A DNA stretch of 64,000 nt from Planktosalinus sp963975935 (GTDB lineage Bacteria > Bacteroidota > Bacteroidia > Flavobacteriales > Flavobacteriaceae): the NCBI GenBank assembly GCA_963975935.1, contig CAXBIQ010000015.1, positions 1-64,000 on the forward strand, written 5' to 3'. Positions 8,685 through 18,377 of the stretch are shown here, in pieces (the first letter of the stretch is position 1; every line of letters starts with the position of its first letter). The translations under genes were made by a program, and so were the position numbers. The notes beneath the pieces were generated by a model. The model searched no databases. It saw nothing but the letters and a program-made list of their open reading frames with translations, and had not been told where the DNA came from.

Positions 8685-10367
8685 TTATTCCAATGTATAA
8701 TAGGTTGGGGCTCCCGGTCCAACAGGCATTTCCAAGACAAAGACCCAAAGATAGAAAAGCAAAATCCATCCAAGATAAAATAAAATGCTATAAGGAAGCA
8801 TCATACTTATGATGGTTCCAATCCCAATGTCTTTCTTATATTTAGCAGCAAAAGCGAGGATCAGTCCAAAGTAACTCATCATTGGGGTAATAATATTTGT
8901 TACCGAATCCCCTATGCGGTAAGCGGCTTGGATTACTTCAGGGCTGTATCCCACATACATTAACATAGGTACAAAAATGGGTGCTGTAACGGCCCATTGT
9001 GCAGAGGCAGATCCCAGCATCAGGTTAACCATTGCCGATACGGCAATAAACCCAATAAAGACTTCAGGACCGGTAAAACCGATATCATTCAGGAATTCGG
9101 CACCTTTAACGGCAAAAATTTGTCCCAGGTTACTCCATCCAAAAAATGCCACAAACTGGGCAGCAAAAAATACAATAACAATATAAAGCCCCAGTGTTGA
9201 CATGGCATTTGCCATACCGTCAATTACTCCTTTTTCACCTTTCATGCTTCCGGTAATTTTACCATAAACAAATCCGGGAATAAGAAAAAACACAAATATA
9301 AATGTCACTATACCCCTGAAAAAAGGCGAATTTAAGATTTCTCCGGTTTCCGGATTACGCAACACACCATTTTCGGGGGCTATAGTGAGGGCAAGCAGTG
9401 CAATAATTCCTATAACAACAAGCCCTGTAATTTTTAGTCCTTTTATTTCCAATGGGGTTAGAGGATTCATCATAGATTGGTCTGATAAATCTTCGGAGGC
9501 CTCTTTAGGGTTGTATTTCCCTAGTTTTGGCTCTACTATATAAAGGGTTACAAAAGCACCAACAAAAGTGATTAAAAAAGTACTTACCATCATAAAATAC
9601 CAGTTTACAGCGGCGTGTACTTCATAACCCGGATCAATAAGATTTGCAGCTTCTTGTGTAAGTCCCGCTAATAATGGGTCAATGGTGCCTATAAATAAAT
9701 TTGCACTATAACCACCTGATACGCAAGCAAAGGCGCAGGCCAAACCTGCAAGAGGATGCCTTCCCATAGAATGAAAAATCACTGCAGCAAGAGGGACTAA
9801 AACCACATAACCCATCTCTGAGGCGGTATTTGAAATGATGGCCGCAAAACAGATAGCTATGGTGACTAAGTTTTTTGGATTAATAATAAAATTTACGGGT
9901 TTCATTAAGAATGCACTTATCCCTTTTCCGGCAGGGAGTGGTTTAAATGAAGCGGCTTTTAATACCAATCCCCTGATGCAGGCCGTGATCAAACCGGAGC
10001 GTTCGGCCACACCCACACCCAGCAATGCGACAAGCACAACACCCAGGGGCGCAAAACTGGTAAAGTTTGTCACCAGATTTGAAACAATTCGTCTTAAACC
10101 TTCACCGTTGAGCAAGCTCACGGGCTCTATAACACCACCGGGAGCCCTGCCCGGAGAGCCTTCGGGTCTTGGATCGAGGGCACTCCATCCCAGCCAGTCT
10201 GCAAGACCACTGATTAAAATGACACCAAGAGCAAAAAGTGCAAAAAGGGTGACAGGATGGGGAAGGAGGTTTCCCATCCATTCTACAAAATCTAAAAAGC
10301 GGGTAAAGAGGTTTTTCTTCTGTGGGGTATTATCTGGTTGTGGAGGAAGACTAGGTTCAGTTGCCAT
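8685..10367 (-). CDS. AbgT family transporter (p-aminobenzoyl-glutamate type)
   Basis: A 560-residue inner-membrane protein with about 12 hydrophobic segments. An earlier in-frame ATG at 10436 would add 23 residues, but MATEPSLPPQ at 10367 gives the usual family N terminus of a short proline-rich tail before NLFTRFLDFVEWMGNLLPHP. Family motifs include GVGVAERSGLI, NTASEMGYVVLVPL, MLGSASAQWAVTAPIFVPML and GDSVTNIITPMMSYF. AbgT members import p-aminobenzoyl-glutamate, a folate breakdown product, and some export sulfonamides using the proton-motive force. No peptidase partner genes lie nearby, so the substrate remains open. Confidence 0.9.
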   Translation of the reverse strand: MATEPSLPPQPDNTPQKKNLFTRFLDFVEWMGNLLPHPVTLFALFALGVILISGLADWLGWSALDPRPEGSPGRAPGGVIEPVSLLNGEGLRRIVSNLVTNFTSFAPLGVVLVALLGVGVAERSGLITACIRGLVLKAASFKPLPAGKGISAFLMKPVNFIINPKNLVTIAICFAAIISNTASEMGYVVLVPLAAVIFHSMGRHPLAGLACAFACVSGGYSANLFIGTIDPLLAGLTQEAANLIDPGYEVHAAVNWYFMMVSTFLITFVGAFVTLYIVEPKLGKYNPKEASEDLSDQSMMNPLTPLEIKGLKITGLVVIGIIALLALTIAPENGVLRNPETGEILNSPFFRGIVTFIFVFFLIPGFVYGKITGSMKGEKGVIDGMANAMSTLGLYIVIVFFAAQFVAFFGWSNLGQIFAVKGAEFLNDIGFTGPEVFIGFIAVSAMVNLMLGSASAQWAVTAPIFVPMLMYVGYSPEVIQAAYRIGDSVTNIITPMMSYFGLILAFAAKYKKDIGIGTIISMMLPYSILFYLGWILLFYLWVFVLEMPVGPGAPTYYTLE

Positions 10368-10517
10368 AAAAGTTATTTTAGCTGCAAAATATGAAAATTC
10401 AAAAAGAATTATGGATTGGAAATCAATCCAATCCATAGAATTCTTTCAGGTAGCTAAAATATAAAAAAATATCAATTAGTCTCTTTAGGTTTCTTAAACC
10501 TTCAAGTTTTATATCTC

Positions 10518-13013
10518 TTAGAAGAAACCGCCTCCTTCAGCCTCGTTGTCATCACGTTGTTTTCTTGAAAGTGCTTTATATTTTCCACCTCCAAAACGGT
10601 AATTGATGCCTACAAAAACTGTCTGGCTTTCCCAGTTCCAATTTCCTTCTTGCCTATAAGGTCTTTCTCCCGTAAATTGGGCTTTCATAGTGTCAAAAAT
10701 ATCATTTACATTCAAAGAGAAAGTTCCATTTTCAATAAAATTATAACGCATTCCCAAATTCACCATCCCCATTGCTTTTGAGTTGAACTGAATGCCATCT
10801 TGTGGCCCTCTGTAAAGTCCAAAAGCTGAAAATGCTAATTTCTCACTCACCTTAAAGTTGTTAAACAAACGGGCATTTAAGGCAACATTTTCGACGGTTA
10901 CGTTTTCACTTACTATATCATTAAGGGTTGCTTCACTGGCAGGAACGGTAAGTCGCTCTGTGATGCTTTTTTGAGTTCTGGAAAAAATATCCATGCTGGC
11001 ATTGATACTCCACCATTTAGTAGGTCTAATATTTGCTGAAGCTTCAACGCCATATGCTGTTGAATTATCAAAATTACCCGAACTCAATATCACTCTGTTT
11101 AAATCGGCTCTGTCAATAAACATAAATTGATTGATTTCGTCTTTAATTAATCTGTAAAAAACACCACCTGTGATACTACCTTTTTCAATTTGTCTTGTAT
11201 AGTTTGCTTCAATTGAATTTGTAAATTGAGGTTGTAAGTTTGGATTCCCAAAACTTGAGGCCAATGGGGTAGTCCATTCAGGAAGCGGGTTGAGCTGACC
11301 GGGGTTTGGCCTGTCTACACGTCTGCTGTAACTTAATTGATAAGTTCCTTTTTCTGAAGGGGCATAGGTGATAAATGCAGATGGATAGAATTCAAAATAA
11401 TCATTTCTAAAGCTAAGGGTGTTTTGAGTATTTGCAATCAAATCAGTTTCAAGCGCTACTCCTTCTTCTTCTACATTTTCTACTCTTACACCAATTTGAT
11501 ATGTCCATTTTTCAAGCTTGTTTCCAAAGGTGGCATAAGCAGAATAGATGTCTCTCAGAAAATCATAATTTGTTGAGGAGGGAATATAGTCTCCTTCACT
11601 ATTCTGAGTGCGCGCATCAGAAAAATAATCTGTAACAGAATTAAATAGTCTTGCCTCTAAGCCCATTTCTAACTTTGCTGTTTCTGAAATTGGATTTACG
11701 TAATCTAAATTTATGATGGATTGTTCTCTATCTGAATTTGTCTCTTCTATAAAATTTGGACGAAATATATTTCCAAAAAAGGAATTTATGTTTTGAGAGT
11801 CTGACTCATATATATTATGGTCTGCCTCAAGCTCAAGCGTGTGGTCTTCTTTATCAAATTCAAGTTTGTACGAGAGGTTGTATTGTTGTGAATAATTATT
11901 TTCAACAGCATCAAAATTTTGTTTAATATCAAGTGATGGTGCATTTAAGTTTTTGATGAATGTATCACCAAAAATCTCACCATCATAAATATTTTGATTT
12001 GTAAAAATAGACAAGGTGTTTTTTTTGTTTATGTATACATCAAGACCAGCTTTATAGAGTTGTGATTTTCTACCAAATAATAAATCAAATTCTTGTTGTA
12101 TAGCATCATCAGTTCTCAAAAAAGAGCCAAAATTGTAATTGTCAGAAATGTTGTTGCTCAGGTTACCATAAAAGTTAAACATTCCGGTTCTGTAATTCAT
12201 ATTGAGCGAACTGTTGAATTTGGGTTCTACCTCATAAGCAAGCCCTACGTCTATACTTCCGTTAAAGCCCATAGTTACGTTTTTGTGCAGAATAATGTTG
12301 ATGATACCGCTCATACCTTCGGGGTTGTATTTTGCTGAAGGATTAGTGATGAGTTCAATTTGCTTGATGGCATTTGAAGGAATTTGCTTGAGTAACTGTG
12401 CTACAGGAACATTTGAAATTTTACCATCTACCATAACCGTTACATTTTCATTTCCGCGAAAACTCAATGCACCACTTTGTTCATCGACAGACACTGAGGG
12501 CAGATTGTTCATGATGTCTGACGCAGTAGGGCCTGCTGTTGTAAGATCTTTTCCAACATTAATTACTTTTCTGTCGACTTTTTGTTGAATGGTTGAAACC
12601 TCTGCAACAACTACCACCTCGTCAAGACTGGCGATGTCTTCCTCCAATGCAATAAGTCCAAGGTCAACAGTATTGTTATCTTTAGAAATTTCAATTTCTT
12701 TTACATAAGGCTTATACCCTATGTATTGGATTTTAACGGTATATTTTCCTTCGCTTAACGTATTGATGTTAAAAAAACCGGCATCATCTGTGATGCCACC
12801 AGTCAATATTTCACCCTGGTTGTTTTCTACCGCAACGGTTACATATGGAAGGGGTTCATTTAATTTTTTATCAATTACTTTTCCCTGAACAGTTCCTTTG
12901 TTTTCTGTACTTGAATAAACTTTTGAAGAGTTTGTCTGGTCGTTTTGTGCTGATGGTTGTGCATAGTTGCAGAGGGCTGCAAAAAGGATGCACAGCGTGA
13001 ATAATTGTTTCAT
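10518..13013 (-). CDS. TonB-dependent outer-membrane receptor with N-terminal CarboxypepD-regulatory domain
   Basis: An 831-residue protein with a signal peptide (cleavage near NYAQ), a carboxypeptidase-regulatory-like beta-sandwich at about 43-125 (TVQGKVIDKKLNEPLPYVTV), a TonB plug at about 145-245 (TASDIMNNLPSVSVDEQ, LSFRGNENVTVMVDG) and an outer-membrane barrel to the C terminus (GINYRFGGG, ending GGGFF). This is the outer-membrane beta-barrel family type of receptor rather than a SusC partner; no SusD gene is adjacent. Substrate unknown. It is a single-gene unit with about 315 bp of upstream non-coding DNA. Confidence 0.9.
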   Translation of the reverse strand: MKQLFTLCILFAALCNYAQPSAQNDQTNSSKVYSSTENKGTVQGKVIDKKLNEPLPYVTVAVENNQGEILTGGITDDAGFFNINTLSEGKYTVKIQYIGYKPYVKEIEISKDNNTVDLGLIALEEDIASLDEVVVVAEVSTIQQKVDRKVINVGKDLTTAGPTASDIMNNLPSVSVDEQSGALSFRGNENVTVMVDGKISNVPVAQLLKQIPSNAIKQIELITNPSAKYNPEGMSGIINIILHKNVTMGFNGSIDVGLAYEVEPKFNSSLNMNYRTGMFNFYGNLSNNISDNYNFGSFLRTDDAIQQEFDLLFGRKSQLYKAGLDVYINKKNTLSIFTNQNIYDGEIFGDTFIKNLNAPSLDIKQNFDAVENNYSQQYNLSYKLEFDKEDHTLELEADHNIYESDSQNINSFFGNIFRPNFIEETNSDREQSIINLDYVNPISETAKLEMGLEARLFNSVTDYFSDARTQNSEGDYIPSSTNYDFLRDIYSAYATFGNKLEKWTYQIGVRVENVEEEGVALETDLIANTQNTLSFRNDYFEFYPSAFITYAPSEKGTYQLSYSRRVDRPNPGQLNPLPEWTTPLASSFGNPNLQPQFTNSIEANYTRQIEKGSITGGVFYRLIKDEINQFMFIDRADLNRVILSSGNFDNSTAYGVEASANIRPTKWWSINASMDIFSRTQKSITERLTVPASEATLNDIVSENVTVENVALNARLFNNFKVSEKLAFSAFGLYRGPQDGIQFNSKAMGMVNLGMRYNFIENGTFSLNVNDIFDTMKAQFTGERPYRQEGNWNWESQTVFVGINYRFGGGKYKALSRKQRDDNEAEGGGFF

Positions 13014-13327
13014 TTTTTGATTGATTTTTGATGATTAAATTGTTATATAAGATACCTTGTTATGCATAATTACTTGATGAGAGTAATCTTAATTTTACAA
13101 CAAGTTCTTATATTAAGACTCCTGAAAGTTTCTTTTGTTACAAAAAAATGTATTTTTTTATAAAACCCGGAAGGATTTCCTTCCGGGTTCATTTCCTTAC
13201 TACAAAAATTAACACTAACCATCAACGTAAATTGAATATAGCAAGGGGATAAAAAATACTTTTTGTATCTTAAGGACGAACCAAATTTAAAACTGTTACA
13301 GTCCCCATAATTTTTTAACTTTACCTT
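13014..13327. other. Non-coding region between the TonB receptor gene and the CoA-binding protein gene
   Basis: A 314-bp divergent gap with no open frame of note. It holds the strong hairpin at 13164-13189 and an AT-rich leader for the minus-strand receptor gene. No TAnnTTTG box is visible on the minus strand; TAACTTTA at 13316-13323 just before the ATG at 13328 is a near match on the plus strand. Confidence 0.6.
13164..13189. terminator. Strong hairpin in the divergent intergenic region
   Basis: The stem aacccggaag (13164-13173) pairs perfectly with cttccgggtt (13180-13189) around a 6-base loop. AT-rich sequence, including a T-run on the minus-strand side, flanks it. It may stop minus-strand read-through from the symporter gene that would otherwise run antisense through the CoA-binding gene into the receptor gene. 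Confidence 0.6.
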
Positions 13328-13690
13328 ATGAATAAAAAAACATTAGTACTGGGAGCCAGTACAAATCCATCACGATATTCTTATCTGGCAATCAATAGAT
13401 TGGTCAAAAACAAAATTGAAACCGTGGCCGTAGGATTGAGGGCCGGTGAAGTAGCCGGCGTGAAGATAGCAACCACAAATGAAGATTTTAAAAACATTCA
13501 TACCGTGACACTCTATCTCAATCCACAGCGGCAGGTAGATTTTTATGATTACATTATTTCGCTAAAGCCCAACAGGGTTATTTTCAATCCGGGAACAGAA
13601 AATCCTGAGTTTTATGATTTGCTTAAAAAAAATAACATTGATGTTGAAGTTGCGTGTACGTTAGTTTTGCTTGGCACGAATCAGTACTAA
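13328..13690 (+). CDS. CoA-binding domain protein (Rossmann fold)
   Basis: A 120-residue cytoplasmic protein that starts with a nucleotide-binding strand-loop (KTLVLGASTNPSRYSY) and keeps family features NRVIFNPGTENPEFYDLL and VEVACTLVLL. The CoA_binding_2 family resembles the N-terminal CoA-binding domain of succinyl-CoA synthetase alpha, but the single-domain proteins have no settled role. Its last 30 bases overlap the 3' end of the convergent symporter gene. Confidence 0.85.
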   Translation: MNKKTLVLGASTNPSRYSYLAINRLVKNKIETVAVGLRAGEVAGVKIATTNEDFKNIHTVTLYLNPQRQVDFYDYIISLKPNRVIFNPGTENPEFYDLLKKNNIDVEVACTLVLLGTNQY

Positions 13691-15109
13691 GCCCATAAAC
13701 GCCAGAAAACCGTTTAAAATCAGGATGAAAAATCCAAATTCAAAGCCAAACCATTTCAGGCTGTTGATACTAATGATATATGAAAGTATGGGTGATAGAA
13801 TAGCAACAATGGGCACAAATTTATCTTTCACCTGAAGTTTGGTAAACAACCCAAAGGCATACAAAGCAAGCAACGGTCCGTATGTATATCCTGCAAAAAC
13901 AAACAAGCGTTCAATCACACTTTCATCTTTGATGATATACTCGAAAATCAACATCGTGACTATAAAAACCAAAGCAACTGCTTTATGAACCTGTTTTCTT
14001 ATTCTTTCTTGTCGTTCAAGCGTATATTTCTTTTCGATATCTAAAATATCAATGCAGAATGAGGTGGTTAAGGAAGTCAACGTACCATCTGCGCTGGAAA
14101 AAGCTGCAGAAATAAGCCCCAAACAGAAAAACACTGCCATAACCAATCCCAAGCCCGATTGTGTCGCAATAACAGGGAATAACAGGTCAGGTCTGTCTAC
14201 TACAACATTGTTTTGCTGTGCAAATGAAATCAGTAATAGTCCTAATACTAGAAAAACAAGATTTACCAAAACCAGCACGATGGTAAACCAAAACATATTT
14301 TTTTGAGCATCTTTCAGGTTTCTGCATGTCAGGTTTTTTTGCATCATATCCTGATCTAAACCTGTCATCACGATGGTTATAAATGCCCCGCTCAAAAACT
14401 GTTTCCAGAAAAAGTTGGCGCTTTTATAATCGTCAAAAAAGAACATTTTTGAAAGTTCGCTTTCGCTTACATAGCCAATCAAATCAGAACCGGCAATTCC
14501 CAAACTGTTTGATAAATAATAAATAGCGACCCCTGCAGAAATAAGCATAAACAAGGTTTGCAGGGTATCTGTCCAGACTATGGTTTTGATACCACTTTTG
14601 AAGGTATAGAGCCAGATAAACAAAATGGTAATAGAAACTGTAGCCCAAAATGGAAATCCCGCTGCATCAAATATCAGGGTTTGAAAAACAATAGCGACCA
14701 GATACAGCCTGAAACTGGAACCAATCAATCTTGACAGTAAAAAAAACGAAGCCCCGGTTTTATAGGAAACATCGCCAAACCTGCCTTCCAGATAAGTATA
14801 GATAGAAGTGAGATTGAGCCTGTAATACAACGGGAGTAAAACCAATCCCACCACTGCATATCCCAAAATATATCCCAATACCACCTGGTAATAGCCAAAC
14901 TGTGAAGCCTCCACCCAACCCGGAACCGAAATAAAAGTCACACCGCTTAAAGATGCCCCTATCATCCCAAAAGCCACAAGATACCATGGAGATTTTTTAC
15001 CTGCTTTAAAGAAATCTGCATTGCTTCCGCCTTTATTGGTGAAGTGGGAAATTAAAAGTAGAACACCAAAATACCCGAGGATGAGGAAGATAATATGAGA
15101 TGGCTGCAT
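13661..15109 (-). CDS. Sodium:solute symporter (SSS family)
   Basis: A 482-residue inner-membrane protein with about 13 hydrophobic segments. Family landmarks are GKKSPWYLVAFGMIGASLSGVTFISVPG near the N terminus (given in two parts: GKKSPWYLVAFGMIGAS, then LSGVTFISVPG), LEGRFGD, and LISAAFSSADGTLTSLTTSF, a Na+-site region. The family couples solute uptake to sodium entry; the solute cannot be read from the sequence. Convergent with, and overlapping, the CoA-binding gene. Confidence 0.9.
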   Translation of the reverse strand: MQPSHIIFLILGYFGVLLLISHFTNKGGSNADFFKAGKKSPWYLVAFGMIGASLSGVTFISVPGWVEASQFGYYQVVLGYILGYAVVGLVLLPLYYRLNLTSIYTYLEGRFGDVSYKTGASFFLLSRLIGSSFRLYLVAIVFQTLIFDAAGFPFWATVSITILFIWLYTFKSGIKTIVWTDTLQTLFMLISAGVAIYYLSNSLGIAGSDLIGYVSESELSKMFFFDDYKSANFFWKQFLSGAFITIVMTGLDQDMMQKNLTCRNLKDAQKNMFWFTIVLVLVNLVFLVLGLLLISFAQQNNVVVDRPDLLFPVIATQSGLGLVMAVFFCLGLISAAFSSADGTLTSLTTSFCIDILDIEKKYTLERQERIRKQVHKAVALVFIVTMLIFEYIIKDESVIERLFVFAGYTYGPLLALYAFGLFTKLQVKDKFVPIVAILSPILSYIISINSLKWFGFEFGFFILILNGFLAFMGLVLIRAKQN

Positions 15110-15173
15110 GTAGTGAAATATTTATTCAGCCGTTAAAAGTACAAATTATGTTCACATCTGATGCTTATTTTAG

Positions 15174-15181
15174 TATTTTTG
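15174..15181 (+). promoter_or_regulatory. -7 box that fixes the start of the T9SS propeller protein
   Basis: TATTTTTG lies 12 bases before the ATG at 15194. An in-frame ATG at 15161 lies upstream of this box and so would not be in the transcript; this supports 15194 as the true start. Confidence 0.6.
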
Positions 15182-15193
15182 AAAAAAAATAAA

Positions 15194-17695
15194 ATGAAAA
15201 ATTCTCTCCGATTCTTAACTTTTTTAATTGTTATATTTTTTATTTCAGGCAATACATTCTCTCAGGAGTATTTATTAATGATAGATGAAGGCACCCACAA
15301 AGTGGAAGACGTGCAGCAAAGTGCCGAGGCTTATTTTCATGACAGACCCAAAGGCAAAGGTTCCGGTTACAAACAATACAAACGCTGGGAGTATATGGCC
15401 CTCAGGATGATGAATGAGGAAGGGTATTTGAGATCTTCAGACTATTACATTCAGGAATTGGAGGAGTTCAATGCTGAACTTAATGCAAATGCCAATAACA
15501 GGGCTTTGCTCAATGATAATTGGGAAGAAATGGGACCGCTCAACTGGAATGCAACCTCAGGGTGGAATCCGGGTGTGGGAAGAATCACTGCATTTTCAAT
15601 CGATGAGAATAATGAAGATCACATTATTGTGGGAGCACAAACAGGAGGTGTTTGGAAAACAATGGATGGAGGTCAAAACTGGCAACCCTTGTCAGATTAT
15701 TTTTCAAATATGTCAGTTTATTCCACTGCAATACAACCCGGTAACCCAAACACTTATTTTTTTGGTTCATCAAACGGAAGGATTTATAAGTCTACAAATG
15801 CCGGGGCTACCTGGAGTCAAATTGGGACTGCCGGCTTTTCATTAATCAATAAAATATTGATACATCCTACTAACCCAAGTGTGATGTTTGCCAGTTCTGA
15901 AAATTCAGGAGTTTACAGATCAACCAACGGCGGCTCAACATGGACAAGTGTTATTGCAGACACTAGGGGATATGATATTGAATTCAAACCCGGCGATATA
16001 AATACGGTGTATGCCTCAGGCTTTTTATTTCATAAATCCACTGATGGAGGTACCACATTTTCAGTTGTTACAGGTTTTGATAATACAGGAGCTAAAATGA
16101 TTGGAATTTCAGAAGATGACCCGGAAAGGGTTTATGTTGTGGAAGCATCGATTTCAAAATTTGGAGCATTTTATGCCTCCACAAATAGTGGTTCAACTTT
16201 TACAAAGTTAGATCACGGAACGAATAACTATTTTGGTTACAGTCTTACTGCCAGTGACAATAGTGGTCAGGCTCCCCGTGATATGGACATAGTTGTCAAC
16301 CCAAACAATGTAAATGAGGTGCACATTGCCGGTATACACACGTGGTATTCAAATAATGGAGGTGTTTCTTTTGTACCCACATCGCACTGGATTCCCGGAA
16401 CAGCGGAAGCAAACAATATTGGCTATAACCACGCAGATGTAGATATTATGGCTTTTTACGGAAATACACTTTATACCGGTACAGATGGCGGAATCTTTAA
16501 AGCTACTAATACCACCAATGTCAATTCCACTTATTACACAGACATCACAGAAGGTTTGGGAATACGCCAGTTTTATAAAATTGGTGTTTCACAAACTGAC
16601 CCGGTTATAGTTTCAGGTGGATCTCAGGATAATGGCACATCCTTTTACACTGAAGCTGAAAGCTGGCGGGATTGGCTGGGTGCTGATGGCATGGAAACAT
16701 TTATAGATAAAGACAATACTAATATCATGTATGGCACATCTCAATTTGGACAATTATACAAGACAACCAACGCTGGTTTGACCTATACTGGTCTGGATGA
16801 GCCCGGGCCTGGTCAAGGAAATTGGGTGACTCCTTTTGAGCAAGACCCACAGGTGTCAAATACAGTTTACCTGGGTTACGACAGGGTATATAAATCAATG
16901 AATGGCGGAAACAGCTGGACAGCAATTTCACAGAATTTTGGCGACAATATCAGTAACCTGAAAATTTCAGAAAGCAATCCGGATATTATGTTTGCCTCTC
17001 GTGCAAATCAACTTTATAAAACTTCACAGGGAGGAGGCACCTGGATCTTGGTCTCAAATTTTAGCGGAGGGGTAAATTCGATAGCTATTCACCCCACAAA
17101 CCCTGATAAAATAGCTGTAGCCATAACGGGATCACAACAGAAGGTATTAGTCTCTGTCGATGGTGGTCAAAACTGGGAATCATATCTCAAAAATCTGCCT
17201 GATTTTGCGGCATTGGCTTTGGTCTGGCAAGACAATGCTGAAGACGGCCTCTATCTTGGGATGAATTATGGGGTGTATTATATTGATAATACCTTGACTG
17301 ACTGGCAAGTATTTAATAACAATTTGCCCAATGTAATTATAAACGAACTTGAAATCAATTATGCTGAAAATAAACTTTATGCAGGAACTTACGGGCGGGG
17401 TTTATGGGCCTCTGATGTATATGACGGCGTTTTGGCAAGTGATGCATTTACCGTTTTCAGCGACCTGGCAGTATATCCTAATCCCGCCGATGACAAACTC
17501 TTTGTGAAATGGAATGAAGGATACTTTTCTGAAATCAGGATTTTTGATGCTGCCGGAAAACTACTTTATTTTGAAAATGAAGCTGCTTTGGAAAACACCC
17601 ACGAGATTGATGTTTCAGATTTGTCAGCAGGTATTTATTACGTGAGAATCAACAATGAAAAAGGCGTGGCTACAAAAAAAGTAATCATTAAATAA
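15194..17695 (+). CDS. T9SS type A secreted protein with VPS10/BNR-type beta-propeller
   Basis: An 833-residue protein with a signal peptide (MKNSLRFL to NTFSQ). Repeats of the BNR/sortilin type fill about 130-740 (GGVWKTMDGGQNWQPL, GRIYKSTNAGATWSQI, GVYRSTNGGSTWTSV, RVYKSMNGGNSWTAI), indicating a large beta-propeller. The C terminus (VYPNPADDKLFVKW, DLSAGIYYVRINN, KKVIIK) is a type A sorting domain, removed on secretion by the type IX system before attachment to surface lipopolysaccharide. No enzyme active site is evident; carbohydrate or protein binding are possible roles. It ends 5 bp before recR. Confidence 0.9.
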   Translation: MKNSLRFLTFLIVIFFISGNTFSQEYLLMIDEGTHKVEDVQQSAEAYFHDRPKGKGSGYKQYKRWEYMALRMMNEEGYLRSSDYYIQELEEFNAELNANANNRALLNDNWEEMGPLNWNATSGWNPGVGRITAFSIDENNEDHIIVGAQTGGVWKTMDGGQNWQPLSDYFSNMSVYSTAIQPGNPNTYFFGSSNGRIYKSTNAGATWSQIGTAGFSLINKILIHPTNPSVMFASSENSGVYRSTNGGSTWTSVIADTRGYDIEFKPGDINTVYASGFLFHKSTDGGTTFSVVTGFDNTGAKMIGISEDDPERVYVVEASISKFGAFYASTNSGSTFTKLDHGTNNYFGYSLTASDNSGQAPRDMDIVVNPNNVNEVHIAGIHTWYSNNGGVSFVPTSHWIPGTAEANNIGYNHADVDIMAFYGNTLYTGTDGGIFKATNTTNVNSTYYTDITEGLGIRQFYKIGVSQTDPVIVSGGSQDNGTSFYTEAESWRDWLGADGMETFIDKDNTNIMYGTSQFGQLYKTTNAGLTYTGLDEPGPGQGNWVTPFEQDPQVSNTVYLGYDRVYKSMNGGNSWTAISQNFGDNISNLKISESNPDIMFASRANQLYKTSQGGGTWILVSNFSGGVNSIAIHPTNPDKIAVAITGSQQKVLVSVDGGQNWESYLKNLPDFAALALVWQDNAEDGLYLGMNYGVYYIDNTLTDWQVFNNNLPNVIINELEINYAENKLYAGTYGRGLWASDVYDGVLASDAFTVFSDLAVYPNPADDKLFVKWNEGYFSEIRIFDAAGKLLYFENEAALENTHEIDVSDLSAGIYYVRINNEKGVATKKVIIK

Positions 17696-17700
17696 GATTT

Positions 17701-18318
17701 ATGGAATTTTCCTCCAAATTATTGGAAAAGGCAGTAAACGAAATTTCTCAACTACCCGGGATAGGTAAACGTACAGCACTTAGGCTGGCACTTCATTTGC
17801 TCAGGCAACCTGAGGAGCAAACTTCAGAACTTTCTGATGCACTGCGAAACTTGAGAAGCGAAATTAAATTTTGTAAAAACTGCCACAATATTTCAGACGT
17901 TGAACTCTGCGAAATCTGTGCACATCCAAACCGAAATCGTGAACTTGTTTGTGTGGTGGAAGACATCAGGGATGTGATGGCAATTGAAAACACCAGCCAG
18001 TTTAGGGGCTTATACCATGTTTTGGGTGGAAAAATTTCGCCTATGGATGGCATCGGGCCCAATGATTTAAAAATACAATCACTGGTTGATAAAGTAAAAT
18101 CAGGGGTAGTGAAAGAATTGATTTTTGCACTCAGTTCAACGATGGAAGGTGACACCACCAACTTCTATATCTTCAAACAAATAGAAGGAATGGATGTCAT
18201 AATGACCACCATCGCAAGAGGAATTGCTGTGGGTGATGAACTTGAATTTGCAGATGAGGTTACTTTAGGAAGGAGTATTTTAAACCGCATTCCGTTTGAG
18301 AGTTCACTTAAAATGTAA
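17701..18318 (+). CDS. recR: Recombination mediator RecR
   Basis: A 205-residue protein with an N-terminal helix-hairpin-helix (LPGIGKRTALRLALHLL), a four-cysteine zinc finger (CKNCHNISDVELCEIC), and a Toprim domain beginning VCVVEDIRDVMAIEN. It acts with RecO (and RecF) to load RecA onto SSB-coated gaps. All motifs are intact and the length is normal. Only 5 bp separate it from the upstream secreted-protein gene, so it may be transcribed with it. Confidence 0.96.
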   Translation: MEFSSKLLEKAVNEISQLPGIGKRTALRLALHLLRQPEEQTSELSDALRNLRSEIKFCKNCHNISDVELCEICAHPNRNRELVCVVEDIRDVMAIENTSQFRGLYHVLGGKISPMDGIGPNDLKIQSLVDKVKSGVVKELIFALSSTMEGDTTNFYIFKQIEGMDVIMTTIARGIAVGDELEFADEVTLGRSILNRIPFESSLKM

Positions 18319-18346
18319 AAACGGGAGTCCATCATTCAAAAACTTT

Positions 18347-18354
18347 TATATTTG
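18347..18354 (+). promoter_or_regulatory. -7 box for the family 2 glycosyltransferase gene
   Basis: TATATTTG lies 23 bases before the ATG at 18378. No TTG at the expected -33 distance is visible. Confidence 0.5.
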
Positions 18355-18377
18355 TTCAAAATCTTTCACCAACCTGC

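Noticed and set aside
13020..13130. Possible fourth copy of the ECF promoter motif upstream of the TonB receptor gene at 10518
   Set aside because: Only part of the motif (AGGA and TTGTTGTA) is present and the spacing is 15 rather than 14 bases; too weak to include in the regulon.
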